From NCBI GenBank assembly GCA_035717365.1, contig DASTIS010000241.1, positions 1 to 27,862 on the forward strand: 27,862 bases of DNA. Direction: 5' to 3'. Position 1 is the first letter of the stretch. The number at the start of each line of letters is the position of its first letter. This DNA is from 66-474 sp035717365. GTDB lineage: Bacteria > Pseudomonadota > Gammaproteobacteria > Xanthomonadales > Rhodanobacteraceae. The position numbers and the translations under genes were made by a program. Positions 1-7,602 of the stretch are shown in pieces. The notes beneath the pieces were generated by a model. That model was given only the letters and a program-made list of their open reading frames with translations. It made no database searches and was not told where the DNA came from.

Positions 1-788
1 GCGACCACATCCAGCGGCGAGTGGTCGATCGGTGCGCGCCACAGATTGCCCTGGAATTTGGCGACCAGTTCGAAATCGCCCTCGACGTCTTCGTAGGCGG
101 CAGCCGGCGCTTCGAAATCGCGCGCGTTGGCGAGGCAATTGGAACCGATCGGTCCGAGCTCCGGCAGGCGCAGTGCGGCGCCGAAGTTCTCGCACAGGTA
201 GCCGCGCGAATGCCCGTCCGGCAGTTGCACCGTGAAGCGCACGCCGCGTGGAATCAGGGCGATCTCCTGCGGCTCGATTTCGAGCCTGCCGAATTCGGTC
301 GCGATGGCGAGGCGCCCCTGCTGCGGCACGACCACCATTTCGCCGTCGGCGTTGTAGAAGAATCGACCAGACATCGGCCGGTTGCAGGCATACAGATGGA
401 TGCCGACGCCGGATTGGCTGGCGGCCGAGCCGTTGCCGGCCATCGTGAACAGGCCATCGACGAAATCGACCGGCTGTTCCGGCAACGGAAACGGACTCCA
501 ACGCATCTGGTCCGGCGGCGTCGGCACGTCGTCGAAGCGGTTGTGCAGGCGCGGCTGCGCGAACGGCGTGAACGGTCCGTGCACGGCGGCCGGGCGGATG
601 CGGTACAGCCAGCTCCGGCGATTGGCGTGGCGCGGCGCCGTGAAGGCGGTGCCGGAAAGCTGCTCGGCATACAGGCCGAAAGGCACGTTCTGCGGCGAAT
701 TCTGCCCGATCGGCAGCGCGCCGGCCAGCGCCTCGCTCGCGTGTTCGTTGCCGAAGCCGGTGAGGCAGGCTTTCTGTTTCACAGACAT
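1..788 (-). CDS. hmgA: homogentisate 1,2-dioxygenase, N-terminal part (runs off left edge)
   Basis: Opens the ring of homogentisate to maleylacetoacetate in tyrosine/phenylalanine catabolism (cytoplasmic, Fe(II)-dependent). The visible 262 residues contain the family N-terminal hallmarks: TGFGNEHASEA near residue 10, then GLYAEQLSGTAFTAPR near residue 40, then the cupin-like stretch with VVVPQQGRLAIATEFGRLEI. The family is about 430–440 aa, so roughly 60% is present; the iron-binding C-terminal part lies outside the window. The start is ATG at 788, the first Met before the conserved block. It lies 105 bp downstream of hppD on the same strand, matching the pathway order (HppD makes homogentisate). 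A palindromic repeat fills the gap between the two. Confident identification; the only incompleteness is the window edge. Confidence 0.95.
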   Translation of the reverse strand, partial: MSVKQKACLTGFGNEHASEALAGALPIGQNSPQNVPFGLYAEQLSGTAFTAPRHANRRSWLYRIRPAAVHGPFTPFAQPRLHNRFDDVPTPPDQMRWSPFPLPEQPVDFVDGLFTMAGNGSAASQSGVGIHLYACNRPMSGRFFYNADGEMVVVPQQGRLAIATEFGRLEIEPQEIALIPRGVRFTVQLPDGHSRGYLCENFGAALRLPELGPIGSNCLANARDFEAPAAAYEDVEGDFELVAKFQGNLWRAPIDHSPLDVV

Positions 789-810
789 ATGTGCCGAAGT
801 CGCTCCTGTG

Positions 811-860
811 CCGTTTGTGCTGAGCGTAGCGGCCGCAGGCCGCGGAGTCGAAGCGCTCTC
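811..860. repeat. palindromic repeat, half-element (GAGCGTAG…GTCGAAG type)
   Basis: Lies between hppD and hmgA. It reads CCGTTTGTGCTGAGCGTAG, then a perfect 6-bp hairpin (GCGGCC-GCA-GGCCGC, 829–843), then GAGTCGAAGCGCTC. The blocks GAGCGTAG and GTCGAAG recur in the element at 17639–17740. It resembles the widespread Xanthomonadales intergenic repeat that reads roughly CCGTTCGTGCTGAGCTTGTC (from memory). It could act as a weak terminator or mRNA-stabilising hairpin between the two cistrons. Confidence 0.6.
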
Positions 861-893
861 TTCGCCCAGGGCGAGCGGATTGGAGGGAAGAGC

Positions 894-1982
894 TTACAAA
901 ACCCCGCGCCGCATCTGGTCGCGTTCAATCGACTCGAACAACGCGGTGAAATTGCCTTCGCCGAAGCCTTCGTTGCCCTTGCGCTGGATGATCTCGAAGA
1001 AGATCGGACCGATGCAGTTCTGGGTGAAGATCTGCAGCAGCAGCTTCTGCTTCGTTTCCATGTCGGCATCGATCAGGATCTTGTTCTTCGCCAGCCGCGG
1101 CACGTCCTCGCCGTGGTTGGGCACGCGCACGTCGATCACGTCGAAATAGGTATCGGGCGTGTCGAGGAATTCGACGCCGGCGTCGCGCATCTTCTCGACG
1201 GTGTCGTAGATGGTGTCGGTGAACAGGGCGATGTGCTGGATGCCCTCGCCCTTGTACTCGTCGAGATATTCGTTGATCTGTGATTTCGGGTCGTTCGATT
1301 CGTTGAGCGGAATCCGGACCATGCCATCCGGCGCGGTCATGGCCTTGGACACGAGGCCGGTCTTGGCGCCCTTGATGTCGAAATACTTGATCTCGCGGAA
1401 GTTGAACAATTTCTCGTAGTAGCCGGCCCACTTGGCCATCTCGCCGAAATGAAGGTTGTGGGTGAGGTGGTCGATGAAGGTCAGTCCGAAACCCTTCGGC
1501 TGCCGTTGGCCTTCCGGGACCAGCCACTCGTAGTCGTCGAACACGCTGCCCTTGTCGTCGTAACGATCGACGAGGTACAGCATGCAGCCGCCGATGCCCT
1601 CGATCACCGGCGCATCGACCGCGCGCGTGTCCGCCTTGTGCGTGACTTCGCTTGCGCCATTGGCCAGCGTGGCCTTGAGGACATCCGGTGCGGGGCGCGA
1701 AAAGCGGATCGCGAAACCGCACGCGCACGGGCCGTGCTGCTTGACGAAGTCGGCCGCGAACGAATCCGGTTGCTCGTTCACCAGCAGGTTGCAACCGCCC
1801 TGGCGGTACAGGGTGATGGCCCTGGTCTTGTGTTTGGCGACCGCACTGAAGCCCAGCCGCCGAAACAGCTCGTGCAGCAGCTTGGGATCGGGCGCGGCGA
1901 ACTCGACGAATTCGAAACCGTCCACGCCCATCGGGTTCTCGAACGTGGTCGGGCGCATGCCGGTGTTGGGTTGTGCGCTCAT
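894..1982 (-). CDS. hppD: 4-hydroxyphenylpyruvate dioxygenase
   Basis: Converts 4-hydroxyphenylpyruvate to homogentisate, the second step of tyrosine breakdown. 362 aa, the normal bacterial length, made of two VOC-type halves. By comparison with the family the Fe(II) ligands are H172 (in FIDHLTHN), H250 (in GIQHIALF) and E330 (in IFFEIIQRKG). The C-terminal GNEGFGEGNFTALFESIERDQ is typical of the gate helix region. The start was set at ATG 1982 (MSAQPNTGMRP) because a GGAG lies 8 nt upstream; an upstream in-frame extension to 2042 reads through intergenic sequence. It sits between a POT transporter gene upstream (109-bp gap with a perfect hairpin) and hmgA downstream, as expected for a tyrosine-degradation unit. 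Confidence 0.97.
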   Translation of the reverse strand: MSAQPNTGMRPTTFENPMGVDGFEFVEFAAPDPKLLHELFRRLGFSAVAKHKTRAITLYRQGGCNLLVNEQPDSFAADFVKQHGPCACGFAIRFSRPAPDVLKATLANGASEVTHKADTRAVDAPVIEGIGGCMLYLVDRYDDKGSVFDDYEWLVPEGQRQPKGFGLTFIDHLTHNLHFGEMAKWAGYYEKLFNFREIKYFDIKGAKTGLVSKAMTAPDGMVRIPLNESNDPKSQINEYLDEYKGEGIQHIALFTDTIYDTVEKMRDAGVEFLDTPDTYFDVIDVRVPNHGEDVPRLAKNKILIDADMETKQKLLLQIFTQNCIGPIFFEIIQRKGNEGFGEGNFTALFESIERDQMRRGVL

Positions 1983-2076
1983 GGCATTCTCCGCGTTGGC
2001 ATTCCTGGGACCGTCATTGTAACGCGCGCCTGCCGGCGGCATCCCGGATCAACGCACGGCCCCGTGCTGCCGGAAC

Positions 2077-2093
2077 GAGCACGTCCCGTGCTC
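2077..2093 (-). terminator. hairpin at the 3' end of the first POT gene
   Basis: Perfect 7-bp stem with a 3-nt loop (GAGCACG-TCC-CGTGCTC on the + strand) that overlaps the stop codon of the transporter gene at 2092. No U-tract follows on the minus strand, so it may be an attenuator or 3'-end stabiliser rather than a full intrinsic terminator. It lies between the transporter and hppD. Confidence 0.35.
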
Positions 2094-3603
2094 ACTTGAC
2101 CCCGTGCATCAGCCGATTGATCAGCGGCGAGATCAGCAACAGCAGTACGCCCGCGCCCAGCAGCAGCCAGAATCCGAAAGTGAACCCGGAGAGTGCGGAA
2201 GCCGCGGTCATGCCGCCGCTGCCGGCGATGCGCCTGGCGAACAACCCCGAGAGATTCCCGCCCACCGCCAGCGACAGGAACCAGCCGCCCATCGCGAACC
2301 CTACGAGTCGCGACGGCGCCAGCTTGGTCACCATCGACAGTCCGATCGGCGACAGGCACAACTCGCCCAGCGTCTGCATCACGTAGCACAGCACCAGCGG
2401 CCAGAACGGGATCAGCCCGTTCGCGCCGAGCAGTTTCGCGAGCGCGAACATCAGCACCAGGAAACCGAGACTGTTGAACAGAAGCCCGAAACCGAACTTG
2501 CGCGGAATCGAGGGTTCCATCCGGCGTTTGTCGAGCCACGCCCACGCCAACGTCACCAGCGGCGCAAACACGATGATCGCGAGCGGACTCACCGACTGGA
2601 ACCAGCCTACGGGGAACACCCACCCACCCGGCATCACCCGATCCACGATGTTCTCGGCGAGGAAGTTGAACGAGGTGCCGAGCTGGTAATAGAACATCCA
2701 GAACAGGATGTTGAAGGCGAAGATGACCAGCATCGCGATCACGCGATGCACCTGCACGCGGCCGTGCCGCCCGGCTTCCGCCAGCAGCATCGCCGCCACC
2801 ACGGCAAACAGCAGTCCCAGCAGCCATTGCAGTCCCGTAGCGCCCACCCGCGACAACAACAGGAACACCAGCGGCACCGACACGATCACGCCCAGCAACA
2901 CCCAGGCGACGCGCGCAATGCCTTCGGCACCCCGCGCGGGCCGTCCTACGTGTTTCAACTGCCGGCGTCCGAACCAGAACCACGCGAGGCTGACCAGCAT
3001 GCCGACGCCCGCAGCCGCGAACACCATCCGGAAGTTCTGCTGCATCGGCGTCGCCGTGAAATGCGCTGCCATCCAGCCGGTCAACAGCGGCGCCGCCAGC
3101 GCCCCCGCGTTGATTCCCATGTAGAACAGGGTGAAGCCGCGGTCGCGGCGCGGGTCATCGCGGCCGTAGAGCTGCCCGACCATCGTCGAGATGTTGGGCT
3201 TGAACAACCCGTCGCCCACGATCACCAGCGCCAGGCCCAGCAGCAGCATCGCGCGGCTGGGCAACATCAGCACGAACAATCCCGCCGCCATCACCAGCGC
3301 GCCCAGCAGGATGGTGCGCTGGTAACCGATCACGCGGTCCGCGACCCAGCCGCCGAAAATGCAGGTGCCGTAGATCAGCGCGGTATAGGCGCCGAAGATG
3401 CCGCTGGCCCACGCCTGCCCGGACGGATCGCCGTGGTAGAACTGCTGCACGATGTACAGCGCCAGGGCCCAGCTCACGCTGTAGAACGCGAAGCGTTCCC
3501 AGAACTCGGTCATGAACAGCATCCACAGCGGCGCGGGATGTCCGAACCGTTGCGGAAAGTCCGGTGCGTCCGGCAAGGTTGCCTCGTCGATGGCCTCGGT
3601 CAT
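2092..3603 (-). CDS. POT/PTR-family proton-dependent oligopeptide transporter (canonical)
   Basis: Inner-membrane MFS-type symporter for di- and tripeptides. 503 aa with the expected run of about 12–14 hydrophobic segments. The first helix carries the ExxERF proton-coupling motif (TEFWERFAFY, E33, E36, R37). The PTR signature FYMGINAGALAAPL is in helix 5, and a WFQSVSPLAIIVFAP segment sits in the C-terminal half. The start at ATG 3603 is followed by an acidic N-terminus and then HPAPLWMLF; a weak GGGA precedes it. The gene lies only 22 bp downstream of a second POT-like gene and upstream of hppD, so it is probably co-transcribed with the aromatic catabolism genes. The exact substrate cannot be read from the sequence. 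The family call is firm. Confidence 0.93.
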   Translation of the reverse strand: MTEAIDEATLPDAPDFPQRFGHPAPLWMLFMTEFWERFAFYSVSWALALYIVQQFYHGDPSGQAWASGIFGAYTALIYGTCIFGGWVADRVIGYQRTILLGALVMAAGLFVLMLPSRAMLLLGLALVIVGDGLFKPNISTMVGQLYGRDDPRRDRGFTLFYMGINAGALAAPLLTGWMAAHFTATPMQQNFRMVFAAAGVGMLVSLAWFWFGRRQLKHVGRPARGAEGIARVAWVLLGVIVSVPLVFLLLSRVGATGLQWLLGLLFAVVAAMLLAEAGRHGRVQVHRVIAMLVIFAFNILFWMFYYQLGTSFNFLAENIVDRVMPGGWVFPVGWFQSVSPLAIIVFAPLVTLAWAWLDKRRMEPSIPRKFGFGLLFNSLGFLVLMFALAKLLGANGLIPFWPLVLCYVMQTLGELCLSPIGLSMVTKLAPSRLVGFAMGGWFLSLAVGGNLSGLFARRIAGSGGMTAASALSGFTFGFWLLLGAGVLLLLISPLINRLMHGVK

Positions 3604-3625
3604 GGTTCGTCCCGGCAGGTTCGGA

Positions 3626-5128
3626 TCAGCGGACGCCGTGCATCAGTTTCACGATCCAGGGCGCCGCGATCAGGTAGACCAGTGCGATCGCGATGCCGAC
3701 GACCAGCAGCCACCCGAAGACCCGCGCGTAGGCCTCGATCCCGCCTGCAGTGGTGAACGCGGCGATTTGTCCGGACATCTCGTAGGACACGCTGACCCCG
3801 GCGAACCAGCCGCCCATTGCCAGCGAAGCCTCCTCGGGCGCGGCCAGCTTGCCGACCAGGCCGTAGCCGATCGGGGACAACGACAGTTCGCCGACGGTCG
3901 AGCCGAGGTAGCACGCGAGCAACGTCCACGCCGCGACCTTGCCATCCGGCAGCTGCAGGTGCGCAATCGCGTACCACAACACCCCGTAGCCCAGCGCCAC
4001 CAGCAGCAGCCCGATCCCGAATTTGCGCGGTGTCGAGGGATTCATTCGGTGCCTGTCCAGCCACGGCCACAGCATCGCCATGAAGGGCGCAAGGATCAGG
4101 ATGTACAAGGGATTGACCGATTGGAACAGCGTGAAGTCCCAACCGGGCAGATGCAGCGCGTGGCCGAACAGGAGCAACGTCGCAGGCTTCCACAATGGCG
4201 CGACGTGATCGCGGGCGAAAAAATTGAGCGCGCTGCCACTCAGGAGGCTCCACGCCCAGAACAGCACCACCGCGACGAACAGGATGAACAGCGCCATGTA
4301 ACGGTGACCCTGTACGCGGTCCCCGCGGCGGACGCTGGTGTAAACGAAGTACGCGATCAGCAGGCCGATCAAACCGTAAACCGCCCAGGTCATGGCGGCC
4401 GGGTGGGACAGCAGCCATGCGCACGGCAAGGCCAGCACCAGTGCCGCGAGCACCACCACCGGCATCGACCACGCGCGCTGGAATCGGGCCTTGCCGTTGC
4501 CCGGCACCTTGCGATGTTTCCATTCGAAGACTGCCGCGGCCCACGCCGCACCCATCGCGGCGGCGACGAAACCCCAGTGGTAGCCGTAGTGCATCCCGAT
4601 CCAGGCGGCACAAATGAATGGCGCCACGAAGGCGCCGAGGTTGATCGCGAGGTAGTACAGCGTGTACCCGGCTTCACGCTTCGGATCGTTCCCGGCGTAG
4701 TTGCGCCCGATCAGTACCGTGAGGGGAATGCCGAGGCCGGTCGCCAGCACGAAGAAGGCGAGCCCCAGCACAAAGAATTCGCGGTTCGGTACGGCCATTG
4801 CGATCAGGCCGGGAATCACCAGCCACAGCGAGAGCCTGAGCGATTGCACTTCGCCGAGCACGTTGTCGGCGACCCAGCCTCCCAGGATCGCCAGCCCGTA
4901 GTTGAGCGCGCCGAAACCGGCGAACAGGAAGTTGGCCTGCTCGAGTGCCCGGTCGTGCGGAAGGTTCGAGAAAAAGGTATCGGCCGCGTAGGGTGCTAGG
5001 AATGCGCGAAAGCCGTAAAAGGCGAAATTTGCCCCCGCCGTGACGACCAACAGCATCCACAGCGTGCGCGGATGCCCCATGAATTTCGGCGAGTCCGGCG
5101 GCGGCGTGGACATTCCGGCAGCGTGCAT
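3626..5128 (-). CDS. POT/PTR-family transporter lacking the ExxER motif
   Basis: 500-aa inner-membrane protein homologous along its length to the next gene: it shares HPxxLWML at the start, the LYYLAINLGAFVAPF signature, LFQSVNPLYILILAPF, RMNPSTPRKFGIGLL and a common C-terminus ending KLMHGV. It differs in the first helix, where the three charged residues of ExxER are replaced: TAGANFAFY reads T30, A33 and N34 at those positions. In the POT family those residues take part in proton coupling and salt-bridge gating, so transport here may use another coupling site or another substrate; that is inference. Start ATG 5128 was preferred because AGGGG lies 6 nt upstream; the internal ATG at 5113 has no good ribosome site. 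It lies 87 bp after kynA and 22 bp before the canonical paralogue. Confidence 0.9.
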   Translation of the reverse strand: MHAAGMSTPPPDSPKFMGHPRTLWMLLVVTAGANFAFYGFRAFLAPYAADTFFSNLPHDRALEQANFLFAGFGALNYGLAILGGWVADNVLGEVQSLRLSLWLVIPGLIAMAVPNREFFVLGLAFFVLATGLGIPLTVLIGRNYAGNDPKREAGYTLYYLAINLGAFVAPFICAAWIGMHYGYHWGFVAAAMGAAWAAAVFEWKHRKVPGNGKARFQRAWSMPVVVLAALVLALPCAWLLSHPAAMTWAVYGLIGLLIAYFVYTSVRRGDRVQGHRYMALFILFVAVVLFWAWSLLSGSALNFFARDHVAPLWKPATLLLFGHALHLPGWDFTLFQSVNPLYILILAPFMAMLWPWLDRHRMNPSTPRKFGIGLLLVALGYGVLWYAIAHLQLPDGKVAAWTLLACYLGSTVGELSLSPIGYGLVGKLAAPEEASLAMGGWFAGVSVSYEMSGQIAAFTTAGGIEAYARVFGWLLVVGIAIALVYLIAAPWIVKLMHGVR

Positions 5129-5215
5129 CCTCGGCCCCTGGCACGGCTGGTCGACGCCAGCCCCGCGGGACCTTACCCCCGCACGTACCCTCGCGGCAAG
5201 ACGCGGTGCCGCGGA

Positions 5216-6073
5216 TCAGGCGGGCCTGATCTCGGTGCGCACTTGCAGCAATTCGGGGAAGAAGGTGAGGTCGAGCGCCTTTTTCAGGAATCCGACGCCG
5301 GAGGAGCCGCCGGTGCCGCGGCGGTGGCCGATGATGCGTTCGACCGCCTTCATGTGGCGAAACCGCCACATCTGGAAATTCTCCTCGACATCGACCAGCG
5401 TCTCGCACAGCTCATACTCGGCCCAGTAACGCTCGGGCGCTTCGTAGATGCGCCGGAAGATCGGCAGCAGCGACTCCTGCTGCTTCCAGCCTTCGCGCAC
5501 ATCGCGCCGCAGGATGTCTCGTGGAATGGCGTGCCCGCGGCGCGCCAGCCAGTGCAGTACCGCGTCGTACAGGCCCGGTGCGTCCAGGGTTGCACGCAAC
5601 TGTTCGTGCGCCGCGGCGTCGTGCGCGAAAACGCCGAGCATGTCGGCGTTCTTGTTGCCGAGCAGGAATTCCACCGTGCGGTACTGCGCCGACTGGAATC
5701 CCGACGAGGGTCCCAGCGCATCGCGGAACTTCAGGTACTCGTGTGGCGTCATGGTCTCCAGCACGGCCCATTCGTTGAACAGCTGGTCCTGGATGCGTTT
5801 GACGCGCGCGAGCTTTTTCTGTGCCTGATCGGCGCGATCGGCGTCGAGATCGACGATGGTCGCGCGCAACTCGTGGATCACCAGCTTCAGCCACAGCTCG
5901 GCAACGTGATGCTGGACGATGAACAGCATCTCGTCGTGATAGGCCGGATCCGACACCGGTCGTTGTGCCGCCAGCAGCGTGCCGAGTTGCAGGTAACTCG
6001 CGTAGGTCATGCGGCCTTCGAGGTCGCGCTCGATGCCGGCTTCGAGCTCGCGCCGGTTGTCATTGGTGGGCAT
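5216..6073 (-). CDS. kynA: tryptophan 2,3-dioxygenase
   Basis: Heme enzyme that opens the indole ring of L-tryptophan to N-formylkynurenine, the first step of the kynurenine pathway. 285 aa, family length. Catalytic residues fall at the same numbers as in the Xanthomonas campestris enzyme: H55 in FIVQHH, Y113 and R117 in HEYLKFRDALG, the proximal heme ligand H240 in WRFRHMKAVERIIGHRRGTGG, and T254. Start ATG 6073 gives MPTNDNRRELEAG and has a GGA about 11 nt upstream. It is the first gene of the minus-strand run kynA–POT–POT–hppD–hmgA and is divergent from the 2-oxoacid dehydrogenase genes, with a 353-bp region between. kynB and kynU are not in the window. Confidence 0.97.
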   Translation of the reverse strand: MPTNDNRRELEAGIERDLEGRMTYASYLQLGTLLAAQRPVSDPAYHDEMLFIVQHHVAELWLKLVIHELRATIVDLDADRADQAQKKLARVKRIQDQLFNEWAVLETMTPHEYLKFRDALGPSSGFQSAQYRTVEFLLGNKNADMLGVFAHDAAAHEQLRATLDAPGLYDAVLHWLARRGHAIPRDILRRDVREGWKQQESLLPIFRRIYEAPERYWAEYELCETLVDVEENFQMWRFRHMKAVERIIGHRRGTGGSSGVGFLKKALDLTFFPELLQVRTEIRPA

Positions 6074-6139
6074 TGAAAGTTCCGAGAGCAGGCTTTTGTG
6101 AAAAGTCAGGACAGGGAAGTCCGTTCTGATCTTGAGGAC

Positions 6140-6154
6140 GCGAGGTGACCTCGC
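6140..6154. promoter_or_regulatory. 15-bp perfect palindrome in the divergent kynA/E1-alpha region
   Basis: GCGAGGTGACCTCGC is a perfect inverted repeat (7-bp arms around one G). It lies 67 bp upstream of the kynA start and about 270 bp upstream of the E1-alpha start, a position suited to a dimeric repressor or activator controlling kynA. No transcription-factor gene is nearby and no known consensus was recognised. The rest of 6074–6426 holds no convincing gene: an open frame from 6145 is only the upstream read-through of E1-alpha. Further imperfect repeats around GCGATC/GATCGC occur at about 6178–6230. Confidence 0.35.
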
Positions 6155-6327
6155 AAGTATGTCAGTCCAGCGAAGCGGCGATCAGGGACGATCGCAAAAC
6201 AAGTTCGCATGACCGCCGATCGTCGCCGGGAACGGTTTCCTGCGTCATGACCGAAATCAACGCCAGACCGTACGGATTTGCTGCGGCGCAACATTCGCAT
6301 GGCCTGCGAAGCCGCGCGCGCACGTGC

Positions 6328-6333
6328 GATAAT
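6328..6333 (+). promoter_or_regulatory. possible -10 element for the 2-oxoacid dehydrogenase operon
   Basis: GATAAT within GTGCGATAATAGG is a good match to the sigma-70 -10 box TATAAT and lies about 94 bp upstream of the E1-alpha GTG start. No convincing -35 hexamer was found 16–18 bp upstream, so this is tentative. Confidence 0.25.
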
Positions 6334-6426
6334 AGGCGGCCCGCTTGCGCTGAAACGTCGGTTGCCAGCGGTCGCGACGCCGCGCGATGCGGCGTTCATC
6401 GAATCCGAACCGACCGGGAGCATTCC

Positions 6427-7509
6427 GTGCCCATCGCAGCCAAGTTTGAAATCGAATACCTGCAATACCTCGATCCCGAGGGCAAGCTGGTCCGCAAGGA
6501 CCTGCCCGACTTCGCGAAAGACATGAAGCAGATGGTCGAGCTGTACAAGCTGATGGTTTCCACCCGCGTGTTCGACACCAAGTCGATCGCGCTGCAGCGT
6601 ACCGGCAGGCTCGGCACCTATGCCTCGTGCCTCGGCCACGAGGCCACCCACGTCGGCATCGGCAGCGCGCTCAAGCCCGAGGACGTGTTCGCCCCCAGCT
6701 ACCGTGAATACGGCGCGCAGCTCTACCGCGGGGTGCGTCCGCGCGACGTGTACATGTATTGGGGCGGAGACGAACGCGGCAGCGATTACCCCGACGAACC
6801 GGCGCGCCACGACTTCGCGTGGGCGGTGCCGATCGGCACGCAGTGCCTGCACGCCGCGGGCTCGGCGTTGGCGTTCAAGATCCGCAAGGAAAAGCGCGTC
6901 GCGGTGTGCACCATCGGTGATGGCGGTTCCAGCAAGGCCGACTTTTACGGCGCGATCAACATCGCCGGCGCGCGCGACCTGCCCATGGTGGCCGCGATCG
7001 TCAACAACCAGTGGGCGATCTCGGTGCCGCGCAAGATCCAGTCGGGCGCCAAGACCCTCGCGCAGAAGGGAATCGCCGCCGGGCTGTACTGCATCCAGGT
7101 GGACGGCAACGACATCATCGCGGTCAAGAAGGCGATGACCGACGCGGTGGAACGTGCGCGCAAGGGGCAGGGTGGCAGCGTGGTCGAGTGCGTGACATAC
7201 CGTCTCGGCGACCACACCACCGCCGACGACGCGCGCCGCTACCGCGGCAAAGAGGAAGTCGAGGACGCCTGGAGCAAGGACCCCGTCAAGCGCCTGCGTA
7301 CCTGGCTTGAGTCGAAGAAGGCGTGGAACAAGAAAAAGGAAGACAAACTGCAAGCCGAGTGCGACGAGTGGATGGACAACGAGGTCAATACCTATCTCGA
7401 GACGAAATCCCAGCCGGTCACCGCGATATTCGATTACACCTTCGCCGAGCTGCCGGCCGAGCTCGTGAAGCAGCGCGAAGAAGCGGTGTCGCTCGAACAA
7501 CAACATTGA
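6427..7509 (+). CDS. pdhA: 2-oxoacid dehydrogenase E1 component, alpha subunit (pyruvate or branched-chain type)
   Basis: Thiamine-diphosphate-dependent decarboxylase subunit of an alpha2beta2 E1. 360 aa. The ThDP motif runs from GDG at 164–166 to NN at 193–194, with about 26 residues between. An active-site loop YRLGDHTTADDARRYR follows near residue 258. The N-terminal block FDTKSIALQRTGRLGTYASCLGHEA is typical of PdhA/BkdA-type subunits. The start is GTG at 6427, chosen because GGGAG sits 6 nt upstream and the upstream frame has no family similarity. The same-strand E1-beta follows after a 93-bp gap filled by a REP pair. Substrate is uncertain: PdhA-like sequence, but in this lineage the same genes may supply branched-chain acyl-CoA starters for iso-fatty acids, and ilvE occurs later in the window. 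Confidence 0.92.
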   Translation: MPIAAKFEIEYLQYLDPEGKLVRKDLPDFAKDMKQMVELYKLMVSTRVFDTKSIALQRTGRLGTYASCLGHEATHVGIGSALKPEDVFAPSYREYGAQLYRGVRPRDVYMYWGGDERGSDYPDEPARHDFAWAVPIGTQCLHAAGSALAFKIRKEKRVAVCTIGDGGSSKADFYGAINIAGARDLPMVAAIVNNQWAISVPRKIQSGAKTLAQKGIAAGLYCIQVDGNDIIAVKKAMTDAVERARKGQGGSVVECVTYRLGDHTTADDARRYRGKEEVEDAWSKDPVKRLRTWLESKKAWNKKKEDKLQAECDEWMDNEVNTYLETKSQPVTAIFDYTFAELPAELVKQREEAVSLEQQH

Positions 7510-7513
7510 TGTC

Positions 7514-7591
7514 GTAGGAGCGCGCCTGCGCGCGACCATGGAGCTCCCGGCCACGGCTGGCAGCTTCATCGCCGGCAGGCCGGCTCCTGCA
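7514..7591. repeat. REP pair between E1-alpha and E1-beta
   Basis: Begins 5 nt after the E1-alpha stop. The head contains GGAGCGCGCCTGCGCGCGA, and the tail, in the opposite orientation, is GCCGGCAGGCCGGCTCCTGC, so two REP units face each other like a BIME. The same head recurs at 10133–10156 and, inverted, at 20595–20612. The tail end CTCCT (584–588 of the 7000s) can pair with the AGGGAG ribosome site of E1-beta at 7591–7596. Confidence 0.75.
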
Positions 7592-7602
7592 GGGAGAAGC
7601 AA

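Noticed and set aside
3512..4999. Long open frame on the + strand (495 codons) opposite the POT genes
   Set aside because: Its translation is rich in Arg, His, Gln and Glu with no domain, the mirror image of hydrophobic transporter codons in GC-rich DNA. The minus-strand frames carry clear family motifs.
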